Counted from the stretch's first letter, positions 33,131 to 42,092 are shown. The stretch: 64,000 bases of DNA from Candidatus Obscuribacterales bacterium (GCA_019745415.1 JAIETF010000007.1:62001-126000), one strand, 5' to 3'. Made by a program: numbers and translations. Notes: generated from the letters alone by a model not told the origin.

Positions 33131-34576
33131 TTGAATAAAGGGTCGAAATTCAAATTTCGCAAAGCTCTATTAGTGAGCTTTACTCTGCTTTTGTTTTCGC
33201 AGCACCAACGACTAAGCTTGCCGAGCGCAGAACAAAGAGAGCCTCTATTCCTTGCCGTGCCTGCATCTCTAGCTCAATCGAGCCAAGAAGCTCAGCAGTC
33301 ACAAACTAATCCTCAACAAACTTTCTATGAAATCAAACTACTAAAGAGAACTCACCAAAGGAAACTTGAAGAAGAGAATGTTGCACGAATTAAGGAGTTG
33401 TTGAAACTTGATAGCAAGTCATTTCTTGAAACCTGGCGACGAAGAGAGCTAGATCCAACTACTTTTGTTAAAGAAGCTGCAAACCGCGGCAGTCTATACC
33501 TGGCTTGTGGAGATAGATACTCTGCCTATAGGCTCTATAAAGAAGCAACCCTATATCTAAAGCGAACAGATCCAAGTACAGACAGCCAACAAATTGAAAG
33601 TTCGCTCTGGCAATTATTGCTGAGCTATTTAAAAACTACGCTCCGCGAAGGCGACGAGCGAGAAGCTATAGAGAAGTTAGTTAGTGCCTCAGATAGGCCA
33701 GGAGCTGTGCCTTACATATCCGGAGCGTCCACGGTGGCAGAGTATTTTATAGCTAGTGGACGAAGACAGAGCGCCATAGACCTCTTTAGTAGATTGCTTT
33801 CAATGATACTAAAGAACAGACCGGCTGATACAGAAACACTGTGCGCCGCCGGTTCAGAGTTTGAGCGAATCAATAGTCTGAATAGAATGCCTAGAGCTGC
33901 CCTGCCAATAAAACAAGTCGAGCAGGCCTGGGCAAAAGTTCTTGAAGCAGCCAAACAGCACCATGCAAAGGACCGCTCCAACTTAATTGAGCCAATGGCT
34001 CATTTGAGTAGTTTCTACATCAGATATGATGAGCTGTCGAAAGGCGAAAAACTGGCGGCAGAAGCGCTTAAACTCGCCACAGAAGAAAAAGAAAACTGTA
34101 TTCTCGATAGGCTTTATCTAATCGCTGACGCGTATCTAGACTGCAACGAAATTGAAACGGCTGACCAGTTCTTGAGAGCCATAACCAAAGTCAAAAATGC
34201 TCAATTCAGAAGAGTGGCTCTCTGTTATCTGCCGTCCTCAATTCAGCAACTAAAGACCAAGTATGAAGAACGCGGGCAGTGGGCAAGAGCCCAATCACTC
34301 TTGGAGTTGTTCATTCAAGCACAAGAGCCCGGTACTTATGCAGAAGTGAGTATCTTGCAAGAACTACTGTTTTGCGAAATGGAAGAAGCAGCAAGCCTAA
34401 ATAAACACGGGAAACAGGAAGAAGCAGCTCAAACTCTAAAGAAATCGGACGATGTCTATTTAAAGGTTAGACACTTTTATCTTGCCAACAACCAGAAGGC
34501 AAATCTTGAGTCGTTCTCAAAACACAGAAAAGACCGCCTTAAGAACCTGGAACTTGAAAACAATTTGGAATTCTAA
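33131..34576 (+). CDS. Secreted TPR-like protein
   Basis: A 481-residue protein beginning with TTG 33131 after AGGTG. Residues 8-25 (FRKALLVSFTLLLFSQ) begin a signal peptide, with a cleavage site possibly as late as ASLAQ. The rest is helical with TPR- or SEL1-like pairs (GSLYLACGDRYSAYRLYKEA, VAEYFIASGRRQSAIDLFSRLL, GEKLAAEALKLATEEKE, EEAAQTLKKSDDVY). The function is unknown; such proteins usually hold protein complexes. It follows the DUF2252 gene by 38 bases and could be co-transcribed with it. Confidence 0.72.
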   Translation: MNKGSKFKFRKALLVSFTLLLFSQHQRLSLPSAEQREPLFLAVPASLAQSSQEAQQSQTNPQQTFYEIKLLKRTHQRKLEEENVARIKELLKLDSKSFLETWRRRELDPTTFVKEAANRGSLYLACGDRYSAYRLYKEATLYLKRTDPSTDSQQIESSLWQLLLSYLKTTLREGDEREAIEKLVSASDRPGAVPYISGASTVAEYFIASGRRQSAIDLFSRLLSMILKNRPADTETLCAAGSEFERINSLNRMPRAALPIKQVEQAWAKVLEAAKQHHAKDRSNLIEPMAHLSSFYIRYDELSKGEKLAAEALKLATEEKENCILDRLYLIADAYLDCNEIETADQFLRAITKVKNAQFRRVALCYLPSSIQQLKTKYEERGQWARAQSLLELFIQAQEPGTYAEVSILQELLFCEMEEAASLNKHGKQEEAAQTLKKSDDVYLKVRHFYLANNQKANLESFSKHRKDRLKNLELENNLEF

Positions 34577-34688
34577 TTTGCGCTGTAGATTAGCCACTCT
34601 TGCAAAAACTGACTAGCCCAAGCTGAACTAACCGCGAGTCTTGAGTAACCAAGATTGCTTAGTAGATAAGATTACCGGCTGAAGAAAT

Positions 34689-34710
34689 TGATACCAAGCC
34701 TGTGGTATCA
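34689..34710 (-). terminator. Terminator-like hairpin after tRNA-Pro
   Basis: On the minus strand TGATACC-ACAGGCTT-GGTATCA (seven pairs, 8-base loop) begins nine bases after the CCA end and is followed by ATTTCTT. The T-tract is interrupted, so termination may be partial. Confidence 0.45.
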
Positions 34711-34718
34711 CCCTGAAA

Positions 34719-34795
34719 TGGTCGGGACGACAGGATTTGAACCTGCGACCTACTGCTCCCAAAGCAGCCGCGCTACCAAGCTGCGCTACGTCCCG
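34719..34795 (-). tRNA. trnP(ugg): tRNA-Pro (anticodon UGG)
   Basis: Reads CGGGACG at the 5' end and CGTCCCG-A-CCA at the 3' end, so the CCA is genome-encoded. The anticodon stem GCTGC/GCAGT encloses loop TTTGGGA with anticodon TGG (complement at 34759-34761). The T arm carries GGTTCAAATC, and the D arm carries AGCGCAGCTTGGTAGCGC. All seven acceptor pairs match. Length is 77 with CCA. No integrase or att-like duplication of its 3' end was seen nearby. Confidence 0.95.
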
Positions 34796-34805
34796 TTAGA
34801 TGCCT

Positions 34806-34814
34806 AATATACCA
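34806..34814 (-). promoter_or_regulatory. Extended -10 promoter of tRNA-Pro
   Basis: On the minus strand TG-G-TATATT, 11 bases before the mature 5' end, would start transcription about four bases upstream of the tRNA. No good -35 is seen, consistent with an extended -10 promoter. Confidence 0.45.
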
Positions 34815-34881
34815 CAAAAGGGCGCCGCCTCCAGAGGTCAGCCAGGCAAAGTATTGCCGCTCTTAATACTTGATGAAAGCT

Positions 34882-36990
34882 CTAGGGTACAAACTGCGGC
34901 ATTTCGTCCGGTTTACTTGGCTCACTGCTGCGTGAGCGAGAACGCCGGCTGCGTCTTCTTTCTGAATGAGACGAATTGCTCGGCTTGTTGGCAGCCGGGG
35001 ACACTTGTGCTGAAGGGGCAGGCTTGACTGCAGAATTTATCACAACTGGAGCGGGTTTAGGCACTGGTCTAGACTCTGTTCTAGACTCTGTTTGCACCGG
35101 CGGAGCGGCAACAGAAGCAGGTGAAACAGAGACAGGGGGAGCACCGGCCAGGCTTATAGCCTCTTTGTCGATATAGCCAATACGACCGTCGGAGAGCTGC
35201 ACTTTGTATCTTTCATTGGTAGAGCCGGTAAGAACCACCAGTCGGTCGCCGTTCTGAGCCCGGCTAATGGTGTGATTGTTGGCATCTTTTATAGACTTAC
35301 TGCGGGTAAGAGTACCGGTTGTATAAGCATCGGCAGTTTTGCAATTGACGAAAGCACCATAGATGAAACCTTCTTTGCCGTTCACGCGCACTTTGTACCA
35401 GCCGTCTTGCTTACCGATTACTTCCAGCTGAGTGCCCTTAGCCGCCTCAGAAATAGGCTGATATCCTGTGCTTGGACCTTTGCGCACTTTCACAGTCGGG
35501 CTGGTGGCATCGATGAAAGCGGCTTCACCGACGATCTGTTTCTCTACTACTTTTGAGACTTCCGGCTGATTGGTGGTTACACCGGCGGAAGTATTCGGCA
35601 TTACGGCAGTAGCGCTCAAACGCTCACTGGCTGGGAGAACAGGATCGGGAGAATCCAAAAGCTTATCGACAAGATTAGAGGTCTTATCTTCGTAAGGCAC
35701 CTCTTGTCCAGGATCAATCGAGGCGCTGGTGGCAGCAGCGGCAAGGCGCATACTGGAGCGTTTTATATCAGCAACTTGAAAGCGGTCTTTACCCTGGCTC
35801 AAAGTAATCTCTAAGGCATCATCCGAATTTGCCAGCAAATATCTGAAGCCAGAAACCTTTGTAGTTGTGGTGACAACAGTCGGTGCATTATTTGACTGGT
35901 GGCGCCGGCGATGCCTGCGACTGCGACGCCTATTATCTGAATCGTCCTGGTTTGAAGAGCTGGAAGAGGCAACTTTAGTAGTAGTTGTCACAGCACCTGA
36001 GCCTAGTCGCTTCACCTCGAACTCGGGCGGACAAGTCTTGAGCTTGCCGATTTTATCTATAGCTCCGGCTGCCTGGGGGCTGAAAAACTCCTGAAAGCGC
36101 CCTTTAGCGCTGCCGTCAGAAAGCACAAAGGCGGCAGCACGCAAAGCAGCTAGCGCCGAAGTTCCATTTGTGTCGGATAGTTTGTACTTGCCATCGACAA
36201 AGGTCAGCTTTACCTTGAGATTTTCGTCTTTCAAACCGCTTGTCTGCAAGCTCTGCATGTCAAAGAGTCCCTCTTGCACGGCTCGCGAAATCAAAGAAAG
36301 ATCGAGGTCGATATCTTTACCGTTGGCGCTGAAAGCGGCTGAACCATCACCGGTAAAATGGGGCACACTGTCTTCGGGACGGGCTTTGAAGCCATCGGGT
36401 AAAAGAGCCAGCAGCCTCACTTGTGGATGTCTGCCGCTCTGCGCATTACGGTGTCCAACCATAGCCAATACTGGGCCGGTCGAATCATCAAAAGCTCTTG
36501 CTGCGTCAAAAACTTCAAAACCTCTAAGCACAAAAACATGGTTCTTACTAATGAGATAGTTGGAGGACTGCAGCAAGGTGTCTATCTCTATGAGCTTGAT
36601 GTTGCGAGGCAAATCAAAGGCGCTGATTTCATAGACCGAACTTGGGAACATCGCTCGCAGCTTCGCACCCAGTTCCTCAGCACTAAGCTCGGTATGTTTC
36701 TCTAGATAGCGCTTGACGGCATCTTCCAATTCAGCCTTCATGCGCTCGGCATCTCGAGCATTCTTCGGTCCGCGCGCCACTTGTTTGGCGATTTTCTGCA
36801 AGTTCGACTCGGGGTTGAACATACCCGGAACAAGAGCCACAGCACCCATAATTGAGACAAAGAGCACGACGACTCCAGCAATGCCGGCCAAAAGACCGAT
36901 AGGAAGAGGTCGACGCTTAAAGCGCGAGCCGCATTGAGCACACTTTAGTGCAGCTACAGAATTGCGAGTTGAACATTCGGGACAGCGCAT
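34882..36990 (-). CDS. Membrane-anchored zinc-ribbon protein with tandem SH3b domains
   Basis: Chosen start ATG 36990 gives a protein opening with a zinc ribbon (MRCPEC..KCAQCGSRF), then a membrane helix (GLLAGIAGVVVLFVSIMGAVALV), an acidic helical region, and an unrecognised globular region. Two VTTTTKV segments flank an Arg/His-rich stretch (RRRSRRHRRRHQ). Two bacterial SH3 domains follow: TVKVRKGPSTGYQPISEAAKGTQLEVIGKQDGW style and YTTGTLTRSKS..RLVVLTG. The tail is Pro/Ser- then Arg/Ser-rich. SH3b domains usually bind cell-wall peptide or surface ligands, here probably in the periplasm. The ATG at 37089 would add 33 residues without a ribosome-binding site; AGG precedes 36990. Confidence 0.78.
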   Translation of the reverse strand: MRCPECSTRNSVAALKCAQCGSRFKRRPLPIGLLAGIAGVVVLFVSIMGAVALVPGMFNPESNLQKIAKQVARGPKNARDAERMKAELEDAVKRYLEKHTELSAEELGAKLRAMFPSSVYEISAFDLPRNIKLIEIDTLLQSSNYLISKNHVFVLRGFEVFDAARAFDDSTGPVLAMVGHRNAQSGRHPQVRLLALLPDGFKARPEDSVPHFTGDGSAAFSANGKDIDLDLSLISRAVQEGLFDMQSLQTSGLKDENLKVKLTFVDGKYKLSDTNGTSALAALRAAAFVLSDGSAKGRFQEFFSPQAAGAIDKIGKLKTCPPEFEVKRLGSGAVTTTTKVASSSSSNQDDSDNRRRSRRHRRRHQSNNAPTVVTTTTKVSGFRYLLANSDDALEITLSQGKDRFQVADIKRSSMRLAAAATSASIDPGQEVPYEDKTSNLVDKLLDSPDPVLPASERLSATAVMPNTSAGVTTNQPEVSKVVEKQIVGEAAFIDATSPTVKVRKGPSTGYQPISEAAKGTQLEVIGKQDGWYKVRVNGKEGFIYGAFVNCKTADAYTTGTLTRSKSIKDANNHTISRAQNGDRLVVLTGSTNERYKVQLSDGRIGYIDKEAISLAGAPPVSVSPASVAAPPVQTESRTESRPVPKPAPVVINSAVKPAPSAQVSPAANKPSNSSHSERRRSRRSRSRSSEPSKPDEMPQFVP

Positions 36991-37155
36991 AGTCGAGCCT
37001 ATTGTCTTTAGAAATCCCTGGTCCGAAATTTCAGACTGGGATGTCCGCTCCTTCCGCTTGGAGACCGAGCGACTGTATATAATACTCATGAATAGCCGAT
37101 TTTGAAGGTTGATCGGTTTTAAGTTCAGATTAAAGTTCGATTTATAGTGAGGCAG

Positions 37156-37839
37156 ATGAATCCATTAAACGAGTTTAAGGCGCGCAGCGAAATGCTGGCG
37201 GTTTCCAAGCTGGCTTATGAAAGAGGCTATCTTTGCGGAACTGAAGGTAATTTCAGCATAAGATTAGATGAGAAAAGAGTACTGACAACCCCGAGAGGAG
37301 TCTGCAAAGCCAGATTAAGTGTGTCTGATTTTCTGGTTACAAATCTTGATGGAGATCTAATCGGGGAAAGCCTCAAACAAAGCAAAAAGCCATCTACCGA
37401 ACTAGCAATGCACCTTACTGTTTATGCAGAAAGACCTGATATCAGGGCGGTTGTGCATGCCCATCCCGAAACAGCCGTCGCCTTTACTGTGGCAGGCATA
37501 GCACTTGATGCCCCTATTTTGCCGGAAGCGGTTTTGACGCTGGGCGCCATACCAGTTGCACCATATGCAACACCAAGCACCAGCGAAGTTTCTGAAAGCA
37601 TTAGAGAAATCGTCAAAAGTACGGACTGCTTGCTTCTTAAAAACCACGGTTCTCTTACAGTCGGTAGAACTATATTTGATGCCTTTTATTTGCTTGAAAC
37701 TTTGGAACATTATGCACAAACCTTGCTAATTTCCCGTCAACTCGGTAAAGTCGAAGTCCTCAGCGAAGAGCAAGTGCAAAAGCTCTTTTCTATTTGCTCG
37801 ATCTATGGCATAAAGCCACCACAATCTTCAATAAAGTGA
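37156..37839 (+). CDS. Class II aldolase/adducin family protein
   Basis: A 227-residue Zn2+-dependent enzyme of the fuculose-phosphate aldolase type, which cleaves phosphorylated sugars to a C3/C2 unit such as DHAP or glycolaldehyde phosphate. Landmarks: GTEGNFSIRL (substrate phosphate loop), STELAMHLTVYAERPDIRAVVHAHP (acidic residue and the first two Zn-binding His in HAHP), and LLLKNHGSLTVG with the third His. The exact substrate (fuculose-, rhamnulose-, methylthioribulose- or ribulose-phosphate type) is not determinable. ATG 37156 is preferred to GTG 37147 because GTGAGG precedes it. It is divergent from the SH3b gene and followed by a histidine phosphatase 64 bases later, possibly one operon. 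Confidence 0.88.
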   Translation: MNPLNEFKARSEMLAVSKLAYERGYLCGTEGNFSIRLDEKRVLTTPRGVCKARLSVSDFLVTNLDGDLIGESLKQSKKPSTELAMHLTVYAERPDIRAVVHAHPETAVAFTVAGIALDAPILPEAVLTLGAIPVAPYATPSTSEVSESIREIVKSTDCLLLKNHGSLTVGRTIFDAFYLLETLEHYAQTLLISRQLGKVEVLSEEQVQKLFSICSIYGIKPPQSSIK

Positions 37840-37903
37840 AGACCATAAGAAAATCGGCGTAGTCGCCTAAGCAAGACAAGCGCAATAAAAGTTGTAGGAA
37901 CCA

Positions 37904-38548
37904 ATGAGCGAAGAACTGCATCCTCTTGAAGAAATCACTACCATCTACTTTCTCAGACATGGCCATACAATGGCCACCGAAATGGGACTCTTGTACAGTA
38001 ATCCGGATCTACCACTTACTGAAAAGGGAGAAGAGCAGGCGCAGGCGGCGGCACTGCATCTAGAGAGCTTGCTTAAGGGTCGCAGCCCTGACAAAATTCT
38101 CAGAGGCACGGCCTTGAGGGTCAAACAGTCGGCGGAGCCCCTGGTTGCAAAATTCAACTTAGAGACCGAAGAAGTAGAAGGTTTTGAAGAATGGCAGGTG
38201 GGGGAATGGGAAGGACGCACCTATCTAGACATAAAGAAAAACAGTCCGGATGAGTATAAAGCATGGTGCAAAGATCCAATCGGAAACGCCCCTCCCGGCG
38301 GTGAATCGATCAGCTCTCTAGCGGCTCGCATTGGTCAAGCAATTCATAAGCTCACCGGCAACAAAGACTATGCCGGTAAAACTCTCTGTATGGTCACTCA
38401 TTCAGGCATAATCCGCTCCAGCCTGGTCTATGCCCTAGAGATGCCTATCGGCAATTTCTGGCGCTTCAATATACCGACCGGTTCGATCACACGCATAGAC
38501 TTCAGCCCAAGCTTCGCCACTGTGCAATTTACAGCGAGCAGACCTTAA
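37904..38548 (+). CDS. Histidine phosphatase family protein (phosphoglycerate-mutase-like)
   Basis: A 214-residue member of the RHG superfamily. The phosphohistidine motif is LRHGHT (Arg18-His19-Gly20), the acidic partner lies in EEWQVGEWEGRTY and the second catalytic His is in MVTHSGIIRSSL. The length and the WEGRTY motif match the GpmB/CobC-type phosphatases rather than true 2,3-bisphosphoglycerate mutases. It may dephosphorylate sugar phosphates, which would fit its neighbour, the class II aldolase, but the substrate is not determinable. Convergent with the Spy-like gene at 38562, with 13 bases between stops. Confidence 0.9.
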   Translation: MSEELHPLEEITTIYFLRHGHTMATEMGLLYSNPDLPLTEKGEEQAQAAALHLESLLKGRSPDKILRGTALRVKQSAEPLVAKFNLETEEVEGFEEWQVGEWEGRTYLDIKKNSPDEYKAWCKDPIGNAPPGGESISSLAARIGQAIHKLTGNKDYAGKTLCMVTHSGIIRSSLVYALEMPIGNFWRFNIPTGSITRIDFSPSFATVQFTASRP

Positions 38549-38561
38549 TTTAGTTAGCGAC

Positions 38562-39230
38562 CTATTGTCCGCTAAGCTTTTGAATATTAGAGACCAGGCG
38601 CTGCTTCTGTTCAATAGTCAGAACATTGCGAATTGCCAATAAAAGCTTGATGCGCTCATTATTGATTTCGTTTTGCACTTTGTTGATTTCGCTCTGCTTC
38701 GTCATCACTTTATCTTCATCGGGCGCCGGCTCAAGCTCTAAACTGCGCATATCCTTAAGCATGTTACCGAGCAGCCGCAGACGCACCCTCTGCTGATCTT
38801 CAAACTCCTTAGCCAGTCTTCTTATCTTTTGCTCCTGCTCGGAGTCTATACCGCTTTCTCTATAAATTTTGAGCGGGTCACGCTTAACCGTCTCCGAGCC
38901 GGCAGGCACACGGTGAACCTCGGCATTGGCCGAGCGAGGCGAGCTTTTCGTCCCATTATCGCCGACACCAGCACCCGCCAGGTCTTTCTCAATGTCCGAG
39001 AGAACCACCCCGGCTCCAGCCGGCAAAACAGTACCGCTCGGCAAAATTGGGCTGGTCTTGACCGGCTTGAGACCACCATCTGAATAAAACTCATCGCTAT
39101 TTCTAGCCGCTGCCTCTGAGCCTGTAAAGCCACTGACCATAAGCAGACCAAAGGCAAGAATAAGAGAGGATGCGCAAAACATGACAGAATTTGGCATTTT
39201 ACCAAGGCGAGCGAATTCAAGACCGGACAT
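38562..39230 (-). CDS. Periplasmic Spy/CpxP/ZraP-like protein
   Basis: A 222-residue protein with a signal peptide (MFCASSLILAFGLLMVSGF, cleavage near SEAAA). After a Gly/Ser/Pro-rich linker the C-terminal 95 residues form a long helical hairpin typical of the LTXXQ/Metal_resist group: EQEQKIRRLAKEFEDQQRVR, a second helix with MLKDMRSLELEPAPDEDKV, then NEINNERIKLLLAIRNVLTIEQKQRL, where LTIEQ is the LTxxQ motif. Such proteins are periplasmic chaperones or metal sensors induced by envelope stress. GGAG lies seven bases before ATG 39230. It follows the TPR-CHAT gene on the same strand by 59 bases. Confidence 0.78.
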   Translation of the reverse strand: MSGLEFARLGKMPNSVMFCASSLILAFGLLMVSGFTGSEAAARNSDEFYSDGGLKPVKTSPILPSGTVLPAGAGVVLSDIEKDLAGAGVGDNGTKSSPRSANAEVHRVPAGSETVKRDPLKIYRESGIDSEQEQKIRRLAKEFEDQQRVRLRLLGNMLKDMRSLELEPAPDEDKVMTKQSEINKVQNEINNERIKLLLAIRNVLTIEQKQRLVSNIQKLSGQ

Positions 39231-39289
39231 CAGGAAACTCCGAAAAACCTATCAGGCTCTTCAGTATAACAAAGCTAGCCCCCGCCTGC

Positions 39290-42013
39290 CTAATCTATAC
39301 CGAAATGGATGAAAGGAGCCCAGGCATGAATGGGTTGCTTTTCATCTATAGCTTTCATCTGCGCCATTCGCAAGGCGCCGGCTATGGAATCCACCGAATC
39401 TGCCAAATCTTCTTTAATGGAACGCCCAGCTAGACTCATATGAAAGTCTTGCATGAGGTCGGAAGTGGAGCGGTCGGCCACTTCCCAGAGAGAGAGCACC
39501 AAATTAGGCATGCCGGCATACATCAAGGCTCTTGTCAGACCCAGAATTTCACCGCCCTCGGTGACCACACTCACCCCGGTTTGGCAAGCCGAAAGCACCA
39601 GAAGAAAGCCCTTTTCGGTACGCAAGGAATTGCCTTCGAGAATAGAGGCGGCTGAGAGAATACTACCGTCTGAAAGCACCAAGCCTGAAGCCAGCGGCTC
39701 CTCATGATTAAAAACAGCATGACCGGCGAAATGCACCACTTCATATTGACCGAACATTGTCGGCAGAGCTTGCTTCACTTCTTCGTTTGTGATTAGTCTT
39801 GCTTCGCTCTCGGCATCCTTCTGAGCAAGCGACTTTCCAAGATCAGCAATAGATTTGGCCTCTTCCATAGTATAGGCTAAGTCTTCCAGCCCTGAAGAGG
39901 AGCGCAAGCGCGAGCTAAAGACCATGCCGCTTTCTCTTGTTTTAGAATAGTCGCTTATCGCTGATACCAAATACGATGCACCACCATCTTTGTCTTTACC
40001 GAGCTTTCCGATACGCCCAGAAAGACGGCGAGACAAATTGCGCGCCAAAAGCGGAATCACTGAGACAGAAGGCACATATGACGTAGCATAGCGCTGACAG
40101 AGATAGCCTTTACCGTCATGCAAGGCCGCCAGGGGCAGATGATAAAGTACGCCATGGGGCACAAGCACCAAGCGCTTAACCGATGCCGGTACTTTATCAA
40201 GTAAATCGCCAAGCAAGCGACTATAGAGGCGCTTACACAAACTGACTGGCACTTCCCACCCCTCGGTCGAACTCATCTCGAGAAAGGTGGAAACATCGCT
40301 TTTGAGCTTGGCTATTTCAGCCTGGTCAAAAATCATATGGCTAGGCGGGCTGTCCGCCTGCTCACTGGTGGCTAGCGCCGCCAGCATATACTCTTCAGTA
40401 AGAAAGAACTCTACGATAGCAGTGTCGTCCTTGAGCAGCCCATCAATCCACAGTGACTTAATTTCTTCATAGCGTAAAGTAGTAGAGGAAACCAAACCGG
40501 CATAGTTTGGGTGCCTGCGTTTGAGCTGATTGAGAACTTCACGCCACTGTCCATAGAGGGCACGTGTATCTTCCTGGCTGGGCTGGGCGCCACGGTACTG
40601 ACTAAATGATGGTCCACCCCCATCGCCTTGCCAATATAACCTTTCCAACTGGGCAATCTGGGCACGCAGATCGGCTTCGCGGGCAATCAATGTTTTGATT
40701 GCTTGGTCTGCACCGCTGGCGGTGCTGCCGATGGCAGAGATATCGATAGGAGAATTGCTGAGAAGATCGAGCAAAGCTCTTGATTTTGCCCGTCCGACAA
40801 ATTCAAGAGCTTCCACACGCTTGCCCATCGACAAACAGGTGGCAATCAAATCACGATAGAGACTCTGTCCCCGATCGGCGAAACTAGTCTTGAGGTCGTC
40901 TGCCTTGAGCTGTCCGCGCTGCTCGTCGAAAAGTTCAGAGGCTTGAACGAAATACTCATAAGCAGGATTTAGTTCACCTTGCTCTTTCTTGAGACGAGCC
41001 AGGTTGGCCAAATAAATGCGTTCGCCCATACGATCTTCAATTTGACGAGAGAGTTCGACGGCTTGCAGATAATATTCTGAAGACTTAGAAGGATCGCCTT
41101 TGGCTTTGAAGCAGTCACCCAAGCTGTCTAGATGAGCAGCCATCGACTGCTTGTCACCAATAGCGGTGGCAAGAGCGAGAGCTTCCTGCAAACTAAGCAA
41201 AGCTTTCTCCTGATCACCGCAACGGCTGGCGGCGATGCCTACATTACCCAGCCAGATGCCTTCACGACGCTCGTCACCGGCTTGCTTAGCCAATTTTCTC
41301 GCTTCTTCATAAGCTTGGCTGGACATTTCATAATTGCCGGCTTCAAAATCGATATTGCCGATCGAGCCTCGGCAAATGCTCATTGTCAGGAAGTCTTCAT
41401 TCTTCTCGGCTAATTGATAGGAGTCTTGATAGTACTGGCGAGCCTTATCGAACTGTCCTAGTTCGCTCATGGTTAAGCCAAGACTGCCAAGCCACAAAGA
41501 CAAGTTATCAGTTTTGTCGCTAGACAAGTCGAGGGCGGTCTTGAACCAATCGCAGGCAGCTTCAAGATTTCCGAGACTAAAGGTTACTGAACCAAGATTG
41601 CCGGCTGAAAGCTCCATTGAAGCAGTATCTTTGATAAATGAAGCAAGGTTGTAGGCATACTGAAAATGTTTGAGAGCCTTGTTGAATTCACCTTTGTCTT
41701 TAAGCATTTCAGCCAGAAAGACACGGGCGATGATCTCTAGATCGGCAAAACCTTCTTGCTTAGAGGTTAAGGCAATAATCTCCTCAAAGCGACGAAAAGC
41801 TGCTTCATCATGACCAAGCATCTTTTCAGCTTGAGCCAGATAGGTCTTGAGCACAATCTGCAGGCGCTCGATACCAAGAGCTTCGGTCAAACCGATAGCC
41901 TGCTCGAGATCACTTACAGCTTGCAGCGGCTCGTTGGCTCTGAGCTTTTCAAAAGCACTTTCACCGAGCGACTCAATCTGTCTCAGTTTCTGTTCTAGAC
42001 TTTCTTCGCCCAT
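39290..42013 (-). CDS. TPR-CHAT protease
   Basis: A 907-residue protein without signal peptide. Residues about 1-370 hold eight or nine TPRs in about 40-residue register (LSAGNLGSVTFSLGNLEAAC, LWLGSLGLTMSELGQFDKAR, IWLGNVGIAASRCGDQEKAL, and so on). The C-terminal about 330 residues are a CHAT domain, the caspase-like peptidase of separase, Csx29 and gasdermin-linked proteases. The catalytic His is in VVHFAGHA (about 762) and Cys in LVLSACQTG (about 810), both intact; FIHFGID ends the domain. It probably cleaves a partner on a signal sensed by the TPRs. AGGGG precedes ATG 42013. It has its own promoter region with nested inverted repeats. No gasdermin or RNA-guided partner is evident nearby. 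Confidence 0.92.
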   Translation of the reverse strand: MGEESLEQKLRQIESLGESAFEKLRANEPLQAVSDLEQAIGLTEALGIERLQIVLKTYLAQAEKMLGHDEAAFRRFEEIIALTSKQEGFADLEIIARVFLAEMLKDKGEFNKALKHFQYAYNLASFIKDTASMELSAGNLGSVTFSLGNLEAACDWFKTALDLSSDKTDNLSLWLGSLGLTMSELGQFDKARQYYQDSYQLAEKNEDFLTMSICRGSIGNIDFEAGNYEMSSQAYEEARKLAKQAGDERREGIWLGNVGIAASRCGDQEKALLSLQEALALATAIGDKQSMAAHLDSLGDCFKAKGDPSKSSEYYLQAVELSRQIEDRMGERIYLANLARLKKEQGELNPAYEYFVQASELFDEQRGQLKADDLKTSFADRGQSLYRDLIATCLSMGKRVEALEFVGRAKSRALLDLLSNSPIDISAIGSTASGADQAIKTLIAREADLRAQIAQLERLYWQGDGGGPSFSQYRGAQPSQEDTRALYGQWREVLNQLKRRHPNYAGLVSSTTLRYEEIKSLWIDGLLKDDTAIVEFFLTEEYMLAALATSEQADSPPSHMIFDQAEIAKLKSDVSTFLEMSSTEGWEVPVSLCKRLYSRLLGDLLDKVPASVKRLVLVPHGVLYHLPLAALHDGKGYLCQRYATSYVPSVSVIPLLARNLSRRLSGRIGKLGKDKDGGASYLVSAISDYSKTRESGMVFSSRLRSSSGLEDLAYTMEEAKSIADLGKSLAQKDAESEARLITNEEVKQALPTMFGQYEVVHFAGHAVFNHEEPLASGLVLSDGSILSAASILEGNSLRTEKGFLLVLSACQTGVSVVTEGGEILGLTRALMYAGMPNLVLSLWEVADRSTSDLMQDFHMSLAGRSIKEDLADSVDSIAGALRMAQMKAIDEKQPIHAWAPFIHFGID

Positions 42014-42021
42014 TTAAACCC

Positions 42022-42070
42022 CTGAAGTGGACACAAGTGCTTGCACTTATTTTATATCTATCCACTTCAG
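42022..42070. promoter_or_regulatory. Nested inverted repeats in front of the TPR-CHAT gene
   Basis: Outer arms CTGAAGTGGA (42022-42031) and TCCACTTCAG (42061-42070) are perfect 10-base complements. Between them lies AAGTGC-TT-GCACTT (42035-42048). The set flanks the candidate -10 and ends right at the AGGGG ribosome-binding site, so it may be a repressor operator, or an RNA hairpin hiding the ribosome-binding site. Confidence 0.7.
42049..42056 (-). promoter_or_regulatory. Candidate -10 of the TPR-CHAT gene
   Basis: On the minus strand the sequence reads TATAAAAT, placing transcription start near 42042, inside the inner palindrome and about 30 bases before ATG 42013. Confidence 0.45.
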
Positions 42071-42092
42071 ATAAATTCTGGACAGCAAATAT

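Noticed and set aside
34719-34795. tRNA-Pro as an integration site of a mobile element
   Set aside because: No integrase gene and no repeated 3' tRNA segment in the flanks.
37123-37150. Promoter TTGATC...TAAAGT for the class II aldolase gene
   Set aside because: Hexamers are too far from consensus to list as a feature.
39290-42013. Type III-E CRISPR (Csx29) or gasdermin system around the TPR-CHAT gene
   Set aside because: No CRISPR repeats, Cas proteins or gasdermin-like small protein in the flanking genes.
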